From NCBI RefSeq assembly GCF_014282005.1, contig NZ_JACFTD010000003.1, forward strand, positions 124,001 through 188,000: 64,000 bases of DNA. Direction: 5' to 3'. Position 1 is the first letter of the stretch; each line of letters starts with the position of its first letter. This document shows positions 58,212-64,000 of this stretch, in pieces. Below the pieces are notes generated by a model. That model was not told the DNA's origin. It saw only the letters and a program-made list of their open reading frames with translations, and did no database searches. A program made the position numbers and the translations under genes. This stretch comes from Sporosarcina sp. BP05 (GTDB lineage Bacteria; Bacillota; Bacilli; Bacillales_A; Planococcaceae).

Positions 58212-58922
58212 TTGAGTTCAAGTATAAAGAAAATATTGATTGTCGATGACGAACAGCCGATTCGAACACTACTAGAATACAACTTGAAGCAGGCACAATA
58301 CGAAACAATTACTGCTGCTGACGGGGAAGAAGCGGTATTGAAAGCAGAAATGGAAAGACCTGATTTAATCTTACTTGACTTAATGCTTCCAAAAATGGAT
58401 GGAATTGATGTATGCAAAACATTAAGACAGCGTGGACTTGATATCCCAATTATCATGCTTACGGCAAAAGGGGACGAGCTAGACAAAGTGCTCGGTCTTG
58501 AGATTGGCGCGGATGATTATATGACGAAGCCGTTCAGTCCACGTGAAGTTGTTGCACGCGTTAAGGCTGTATTAAGACGCAGCGGGGAACGGACAGACAA
58601 AGTCGAAGAAACGGGAATTTTAACTACTGGATTATTAACGGTGCACGCTGAACAATACGAAGCTTATCTTGACAAAGTAGAACTTGAGTTCACTCCAAAG
58701 GAATTCGAACTGCTTGTTTATTTCATGCAGAACAAGAACCGGGTGCTATCACGGGACCAGCTTTTGAGCGCGGTTTGGAATTATGACTTCGCTGGTGATA
58801 CACGCATCGTCGATGTTCATGTCAGCCATTTACGTGAGAAAATTGAAGAAAACACGAAGAAACCTGTTTTCATCAAGACGGTAAGGGGAATTGGCTATAA
58901 ATTTGAGGAGCCAAAAGTTTGA
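58212..58922 (+). CDS. phoP: PhoP-type response regulator (OmpR family)
   Basis: A 236-residue regulator. The receiver domain has the acidic pair DDE (about residues 11-13), phospho-acceptor Asp in LLDLMLPKMDG, Thr in MLTAKGD and Lys in TKPFSPRE. The C-terminal OmpR-type winged helix ends with DTRIVDVHVSHLREKIEENT and VRGIGYKF. In Bacillus PhoP controls the phosphate-starvation regulon, including teichoic/teichuronic switching. TTG start behind AGGGGATT. Its stop overlaps the phoR start. Confidence 0.95.
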   Translation: MSSSIKKILIVDDEQPIRTLLEYNLKQAQYETITAADGEEAVLKAEMERPDLILLDLMLPKMDGIDVCKTLRQRGLDIPIIMLTAKGDELDKVLGLEIGADDYMTKPFSPREVVARVKAVLRRSGERTDKVEETGILTTGLLTVHAEQYEAYLDKVELEFTPKEFELLVYFMQNKNRVLSRDQLLSAVWNYDFAGDTRIVDVHVSHLREKIEENTKKPVFIKTVRGIGYKFEEPKV

Positions 58923-60337
58923 TGAAAGATCTATATTCTAGATTAACCATCGCATGTGCAATTCTTCTTTCAGTTCTTTTAACTGGCCTCGGTATTGTCC
59001 TGGGCCAGTTTTTCCCTTTATTCGCACGGGATATCTCACTTGATCTGCAACACCAATATTGGGTTTATTTAATCATCACGCTGATAATTGCGTTTATTAT
59101 CTCACTTTTAATAGCAATGCGGATGATGGTGCAATACGCTCGTCCTGTCGACGAAGTGACAAAAGTTGCTGTTCAAATTGCGCAAGGTGATTACCTTGTA
59201 AGGACAAAGACGGATGAACCAGAATATAATAATGAACTTGCGATTTCCATTAACAAAATAGCGAGCAATCTGCAAGAGATGTCGACACTACGCATGATGG
59301 AAAAAGAGCGCTTGAAAACACTTATAGAAAGTATGGGTAGCGGGCTTCTGATGTTTGGTCGTGAAGGATCAGTCAATCTTGTAAATGGAGTATTTGAAAA
59401 GACGTTTGGATTTTCAAAAGAGGAGCCAATAGGTAAGACGTTCAAAACAATTGGTTTACCTATTGAAATTGAAGATTTGATTGAAGATGTATTTATGACA
59501 GAACAAGTACGTGAAAAACAGGTTAGGATTGATTCAGGGGGTATTTATTCCTACATGGGCGTTTATGGTGCGCCTGTTATCGGCCATCACGGGAATTGGC
59601 TCGGTATTGTTGTTGTCATGCATGATATTACAAAGCTTGTCAGACTCGAAGAAATAAGAAAAGATTTCGTTGCAAATGTATCCCACGAACTCCGTACTCC
59701 TATTACTTCAATTAAAGGGTTTACTGAAACGTTATTAGATGGTGCGATGAATGAACCTGTCATAATGAAAGAATTTCTTGAAATCATTCAAAAAGAAAGT
59801 AACCGTCTACATTTACTAATTGATGATTTGCTTGAATTATCGGCAATGGAAAGAGAAAACTTTTCACTTCAGTTTGGACATGTTGAGCTGTTAGAACTGA
59901 TGAATGATGCATTGGAAATCGTTTCCGGGAGTTTGGAGCGTAAGAAGATGGCTATCAATTTGGATATTGCGGATGAAATTGTTATCGAAGGCGATGCGAG
60001 TCGATTAATTCAAGTAATGGTGAATCTTTTATCGAATGCGATTAACTATTCAAAAGAACAGACAACAATCACTGTTTCAGTTAAAATAATGGCGAAAAAT
60101 GCCATTATCCAAGTACAAGATGAAGGAATCGGTATCGAACAAGTTGAACTGGCACGGCTGTTTGAACGCTTCTACCGTGTTGACCGTGCTAGGAGTCGTG
60201 ACTCGGGTGGCACTGGGCTAGGACTAGCCATTGTCAAACACCTCGTGGAAGCCCATAGTGGTACAGTCGAAGTGGAAAGCACAATCGGTGTAGGTACGTT
60301 AATTCGCATCTGTCTACCTTTGCGACAAGCTAATTAA
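58922..60337 (+). CDS. phoR: PhoR-type histidine kinase with a very short outer loop
   Basis: A 471-residue kinase. Two membrane helices (about residues 8-32 and 46-69) are separated by only some 15 residues, against a domain of more than 100 residues in B. subtilis PhoR (579 residues in total). Next come a HAMP segment, a PAS domain (GSGLLMFGREGSVNLVN), the H-box FVANVSHELRTPITSIKGF, and the ATPase boxes DEGIGIEQ and GGTGLGLAIVKHL. Phosphate or wall-precursor signals must therefore be sensed in the membrane or the PAS domain. ATG 58922 shares its A with the phoP stop; TTG 58919 is equally possible by spacing. Confidence 0.93.
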   Translation: MKDLYSRLTIACAILLSVLLTGLGIVLGQFFPLFARDISLDLQHQYWVYLIITLIIAFIISLLIAMRMMVQYARPVDEVTKVAVQIAQGDYLVRTKTDEPEYNNELAISINKIASNLQEMSTLRMMEKERLKTLIESMGSGLLMFGREGSVNLVNGVFEKTFGFSKEEPIGKTFKTIGLPIEIEDLIEDVFMTEQVREKQVRIDSGGIYSYMGVYGAPVIGHHGNWLGIVVVMHDITKLVRLEEIRKDFVANVSHELRTPITSIKGFTETLLDGAMNEPVIMKEFLEIIQKESNRLHLLIDDLLELSAMERENFSLQFGHVELLELMNDALEIVSGSLERKKMAINLDIADEIVIEGDASRLIQVMVNLLSNAINYSKEQTTITVSVKIMAKNAIIQVQDEGIGIEQVELARLFERFYRVDRARSRDSGGTGLGLAIVKHLVEAHSGTVEVESTIGVGTLIRICLPLRQAN

Positions 60338-60350
60338 GCAATTCAAAAGT

Positions 60351-61025
60351 CACATCTGTCGATTAACCAAAATTAACTAGGGGATAAATTAATTACACAC
60401 TGGGCGCTACGTGTATTGTTGCTTCCGGATTGCTTTAGATTGAACGACTACTATACCATTATCGAGATGTCTGGATATGTAGGAATGCGCCTTTGTCGCA
60501 TCCCTACATATTTTTTCGTTAATCGTATGGGGGTCCTTCATCCGTCGCGCTCCAAATGCACAAGTACACGAAGTGCTAAGACTTTGTGGGACGAAAGATA
60601 AAGGGACATATAACTGGATAAAAGCCGCCAAAGATGCAATTTTGGCGGCTGCTGCTTTCTCTATGGTTTTTCCTATCTTTATTAAAGAAGTGTCACATTC
60701 TAGTAGACATCACATAATTAGATGCATAAACTTTACTAAAAGTAAGCAAGAAGCACATTATACAACGTGCAAAAGTGCCCGAAATTGTATCTTCGGGCAC
60801 TTACTCTCTCTATAGAATGTCGTCTACTCTTTTCTTCCAAACAACTGCATTTTTCACTTGAATAGTGTAGGAACGCGACAGGCAACTAGCCACACTAGGA
60901 CCCCTCAGTAAATCTGTCATGAATAGTTAGCCGAAAGCGGGCCAAAAATAGTCCAACTAAAACGGATTTTCTCAAGCCCTTCTCACCAGTGTTTTATGCG
61001 AATAAATGGTTAATCAACAGACGTG
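60351..61025 (+). mobile_element. MITE-like element, copy C (675 bp)
   Basis: Begins CACATCTGTCGATTAACC and ends GGTTAATCAACAGACGTG. The flanking 9-mers TTCAAAAGT (60342-60350) and TTCATAAGT (61026-61034) match at 8 of 9 positions. Hairpins: 60475-60511, 60623-60650 (10-bp stem, loop GATGCAAT), 60773-60802 (11-bp perfect stem, loop ATTGTATC). It lacks the left arm of the 18-bp hairpin present in copy A. It sits 13 bp after phoR and 114 bp before polA, so it now lies in the polA promoter region. Confidence 0.8.
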
Positions 61026-61139
61026 TTCATAAGTAAAGAATTACGGAAGCAGACTAAACAACGCGTCATTTTCATTTATATCTGCCCCCGTGGTAAGATG
61101 AATGAAGATGACGTTTTTTTGAATGGGAGTGGAATGTAC

Positions 61140-63764
61140 ATGACGACAAAGAAAATTGTATTACTTGATGGAAACAGTCTTGCGTACCGGGCATTTTTTG
61201 CATTGCCTTTACTAACAAATGATAACGGGATCCATACCAATGCGGTATATGGCTTCACAATGATGCTGCAAAACATACTTGAGGTTGAAAAACCTACGCA
61301 TATTCTCGTGGCATGGGATGCTGGAAAAACAACATTCAGGCATAAAACATACGGAGAATATAAAGGTGGGCGTCAGAAAACGCCACCTGAATTATCGGAG
61401 CAATTCCCATATTTGCGAAAGTTGCTTGAAGCATACAAGATCCCCCAGTACGAACTTGAACAGTACGAAGCAGATGATATCATCGGTACGCTTAGTAAAG
61501 CAGGAGATGCTGACGGTTCCGAAATCGTTGTCATTTCAGGGGATAAGGATTTAACGCAACTTGCTAGTAAACATACGACGGTGTTCATCACTCGAAAAGG
61601 GATGACGGATATTGAGAAATACACGCCTGAACACATTATGGAGAAATACGGCATTGAGCCCCATCAGATCATTGATATGAAAGGGTTAATGGGTGATGCA
61701 TCCGATAATATTCCGGGCGTTCCTGGAGTCGGTGAGAAGACTGCACTCAAATTGCTAATCGAATACGGTTCGATTGAAAATGTTTATAAATCTCTTGCTA
61801 ACATTACTGCTAAAAAACTGAATCAGAATTTGACGGAAAATGAAGCGCAAGCGTTCATGAGCAAAGACCTTGCGACAATTGAAGTGAATGCACCAATCAC
61901 GGTTTCCATCAATGATTTAACATATGACGGACCTGATATAGATGAAGTGTCGAGTATTTACCGAGAGTTGAAATTCAAGACCCTCCTCGAAAAAATTACA
62001 CCTCAAGCAGCAGAGGAACCAAAAGAAGCAATTGAAGTCACGATTGTTTCTGAACTCTTGGACAAGGATTTGTCAAACGAAATGGCAATCCATGTTGAAA
62101 TGATGGATGAAAACTATTTGACTGCAGAGATTTTGGGCATTAGTTTGGTGGATGGAAAAAATATCCTATTTATCCCGCTTGAAGTCGCAAAAACATCGCT
62201 GTCATTTAAAAACTGGCTACAAAATACGGACAAGCTAAAATACTCGTCTGATTCGAAAGCGGCTAGTGCATCACTTGCGCGTCAAGGTCTAGATGCAGAA
62301 GGATTCCAGTTTGATCTATTACTTGCGACATACATCGTCAACCCGTCGACGACATATACCGATGTAGCTTCTATTACACGAGAGTTCGGTTACACAGAAG
62401 TTGAGCAGGATGAAGTGATTTATGGAAAAGGTGCTAAGAAAGCGATACCGACTGAAGAAATAATTGCAGAGCACGCAGGGCGGAAAGCGCAGGCAATATG
62501 GAAACTACATGCGGTGATTGAAGAGAAATTACAAGATAATGATCAATATGATCTATACCATGATCTTGAGTTACCGCTAGCGGCGATTCTTGCGAAAATG
62601 GAAACGACTGGTGTGATGACTAACCGGGATACGCTTCTGACAATTGGAACGGAACTGTCTGCTAAACTGACCATACTTGAGACAACTATTTATGAAATTG
62701 CAGGAGAAAAATTCAACATTAATTCACCTAAACAGCTTGGCGTCATCCTTTTTGAAAAAATCGGACTTACTCCGATAAAAAAGACGAAGACTGGTTATTC
62801 AACTGCAGCAGATGTACTTGAGAAGCTTGAAAGTGAACATGAAATTATCAGCCATATATTGAACTATCGCCAACTCGGTAAATTGAATTCGACGTATATC
62901 GAAGGATTATTGAAAGAAATTCACGAGGATGGCAAGATTCATACTCGTTTCCAGCAAGCACTCACGACAACAGGCCGACTTAGTTCGATCAATCCCAATT
63001 TGCAGAACATCCCTGTACGACTTGAAGAGGGAAGAAAAATTCGTGCGGCGTTCGTTCCATCTGAACCGGGCTGGTATCTATTTGCAGCGGACTATTCTCA
63101 AATTGAACTGCGTGTGCTCGCACATATGTCGCAAGATGAAAAACTAATTGAAGCTTTCCGTGCAGGTGCAGATATTCACACGAAGACAGCAATGGACGTT
63201 TTCGGTGTTGATGAAGATTCAGTGACGTCAGACATGCGCCGAGCAGCAAAAGCGGTCAACTTTGGAATTGTCTACGGAATAAGCGATTACGGACTTTCAC
63301 AAAGCTTGGATATTACGCGGAAAGACGCAGCGCAATTCATTGACACTTATCTCAGTAGTTTCCCAGGAGTCAAACAGTATATGAGTGATATCGTCGCGGA
63401 TGCGAAAAGGAAAGGCTATGTGACGACGCTTATGAACCGCAGACGGTATTTGCCGGAAATTACAAGTTCGAATTTTAACTTGAGAAGTTTTGCGGAACGG
63501 ACTGCCATGAATACACCGATTCAAGGAAGTGCGGCTGATATTATAAAAAAAGCAATGATTGAAATGGCTAAAAGGCTTGAGGTTGAAGGCATGCAGACAC
63601 GTATGCTTCTGCAAGTGCATGATGAATTGATCTTTGAAGCACCAGAAAGTGAAATTGAGAAACTAAAAGAAATTGTACCTGAAGTGATGGAATCAGCTCT
63701 GGCGCTTGACGTGCCTTTGAAAGTTGACTGGGCATTCGGATTATCTTGGTATGATACGAAGTGA
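61140..63764 (+). CDS. polA: DNA polymerase I
   Basis: An 874-residue enzyme (B. subtilis 880). The N-terminal 5'-3' exonuclease starts KKIVLLDGNSLAYRAFFALP with DADDI-like QYEADDIIGTL and GVPGVGEKTALKLL. The middle 3'-5' exonuclease domain lacks the catalytic DxE (MAIHVEMMDENYL), as in Bacillus polymerases, so proofreading is absent. The polymerase domain has DYSQIELRVLAH, RRAAKAVNFGIVYG and LQVHDELIFEAP. It repairs gaps and removes primers. GGGAGTGG lies 7 nt before ATG 61140; an open extension back to 61023 runs out of mobile element C and is not considered coding. Confidence 0.96.
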   Translation: MTTKKIVLLDGNSLAYRAFFALPLLTNDNGIHTNAVYGFTMMLQNILEVEKPTHILVAWDAGKTTFRHKTYGEYKGGRQKTPPELSEQFPYLRKLLEAYKIPQYELEQYEADDIIGTLSKAGDADGSEIVVISGDKDLTQLASKHTTVFITRKGMTDIEKYTPEHIMEKYGIEPHQIIDMKGLMGDASDNIPGVPGVGEKTALKLLIEYGSIENVYKSLANITAKKLNQNLTENEAQAFMSKDLATIEVNAPITVSINDLTYDGPDIDEVSSIYRELKFKTLLEKITPQAAEEPKEAIEVTIVSELLDKDLSNEMAIHVEMMDENYLTAEILGISLVDGKNILFIPLEVAKTSLSFKNWLQNTDKLKYSSDSKAASASLARQGLDAEGFQFDLLLATYIVNPSTTYTDVASITREFGYTEVEQDEVIYGKGAKKAIPTEEIIAEHAGRKAQAIWKLHAVIEEKLQDNDQYDLYHDLELPLAAILAKMETTGVMTNRDTLLTIGTELSAKLTILETTIYEIAGEKFNINSPKQLGVILFEKIGLTPIKKTKTGYSTAADVLEKLESEHEIISHILNYRQLGKLNSTYIEGLLKEIHEDGKIHTRFQQALTTTGRLSSINPNLQNIPVRLEEGRKIRAAFVPSEPGWYLFAADYSQIELRVLAHMSQDEKLIEAFRAGADIHTKTAMDVFGVDEDSVTSDMRRAAKAVNFGIVYGISDYGLSQSLDITRKDAAQFIDTYLSSFPGVKQYMSDIVADAKRKGYVTTLMNRRRYLPEITSSNFNLRSFAERTAMNTPIQGSAADIIKKAMIEMAKRLEVEGMQTRMLLQVHDELIFEAPESEIEKLKEIVPEVMESALALDVPLKVDWAFGLSWYDTK

Positions 63765-63773
63765 GGGGATAAA

Positions 63774-64000
63774 ATGCCTGAATTACCGGAAGTGGAAGGG
63801 GTCGTCCGTGCACTCGCACCTATTGCGATAGGAAGGACGATTCAGCATGTGACCGTTTCAGATACAGTTATCAAATCAAAACAGCTTGGTAAAGAAGCTG
63901 TGATAAAAGGAATTACAACCGAAGACTTTATAGTGGATATGGCTGGAATGACGATTAAAGACGTCACACGGCGCAGTAAATACATCTACTTTCATCTAAT
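63774..64000 (+). CDS. mutM: Formamidopyrimidine-DNA glycosylase, 5' part only
   Basis: The first 75 codons of Fpg. The N-terminal MPELPEVE supplies the catalytic proline, with the glutamates. TRRSKYIYFHL holds the beta-strand lysine that contacts DNA. It removes 8-oxoguanine and opened purines. GAGGGG before ATG, 9 bp after the polA stop, so the two repair genes are co-transcribed as in Bacillus. The gene runs off the window. Confidence 0.95.
   Translation, partial: MPELPEVEGVVRALAPIAIGRTIQHVTVSDTVIKSKQLGKEAVIKGITTEDFIVDMAGMTIKDVTRRSKYIYFHL

Noticed and set aside
60407..60631. Minus-strand frame in copy C ending in a VVVQSKAIRKQ peptide that is also present in copy B
   Set aside because: About 18 codons show some synonymous-looking changes, but the frame is not kept over the rest of the element or in copy A; too short to call a transposase relic.
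61023..61139. 39-codon N-terminal extension of polA
   Set aside because: It starts inside the terminal repeat of element C, has no ribosome site, and the family start KKIVLLDGNS fits ATG 61140.

Overview
The window is a chromosomal segment of a low-to-mid GC, endospore-forming member of the Bacillales. Gene order closely follows the B. subtilis ytxG-to-mutM region, while codon use, intergenic repeats and small details look like Sporosarcina or a related Planococcaceae genus (inference; no database was searched). Nearly all of it is core housekeeping DNA. No tRNA, rRNA, CRISPR array, prophage or intact insertion sequence was found.

Layout. 1-3.6 kb: general-stress genes ytxGH behind a candidate sigma-B promoter, and a convergent FtsA/PilM-type actin-like protein whose reading frame has no ordinary start codon. 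3.7-11.4 kb: aroA (DAHP synthase/chorismate mutase), ccpA, then acuABC divergent from acsA, an acetyl-CoA synthetase controlled by acetylation. 11.5-17.9 kb: a class A penicillin-binding protein, T-box-controlled tyrS, a BtuF-like protein without a signal peptide, rpsD. 18.2-26.3 kb: dgcP, megL, a free-methionine sulfoxide reductase, ezrA, iscS-thiI. 26.4-27.6 kb: three tandem alpha/beta-type SASP genes, each with its own sigma-G promoter. 27.7-36.2 kb: an acyl-CoA synthetase, rarD, a small membrane protein, nadK, sppA, an RDD protein, tpx, ytxK, ackA. 36.4-46.2 kb: uspA, ald, pepQ, ytkL, ytoI, ytpI, nrnA, dnaE. 46.9-60.3 kb: fadR-like-accD-accA, pfkA-pyk, fxsA, ytvI, citZ-icd, mdh, a MaoC-like gene, phoPR. 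61.1-64 kb: polA and the start of mutM.

Functionally the region centres on carbon overflow and the acetate/acetyl-CoA node: glycolytic exit (pfkA, pyk), acetate formation and reuse (ackA, acsA with acuA/acuC), fatty-acid entry (accDA), the TCA segment citZ-icd-mdh, and the master regulator CcpA. A cre-like site sits on the probable citZ start.

The most unusual content is intergenic. Three copies (736, 549 and 675 bp) of a non-coding element with about 20-bp terminal inverted repeats lie after ccpA/acuC, dnaE and phoR. Two are flanked by 9-bp direct repeats, and one insertion abuts the acuC stop codon. Inside, paired hairpins keep their pairing through compensatory changes, and two hairpin loops are mutually complementary over 8 nt. 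It resembles a MITE that carries a structured RNA or DNA. Smaller families also occur: a 121-bp palindromic unit in tandem at the ccpA stop with decayed relatives elsewhere, a double-hairpin unit directly after the stops of icd and ald (and near ezrA and pfkA), and two further palindromic units near ackA.
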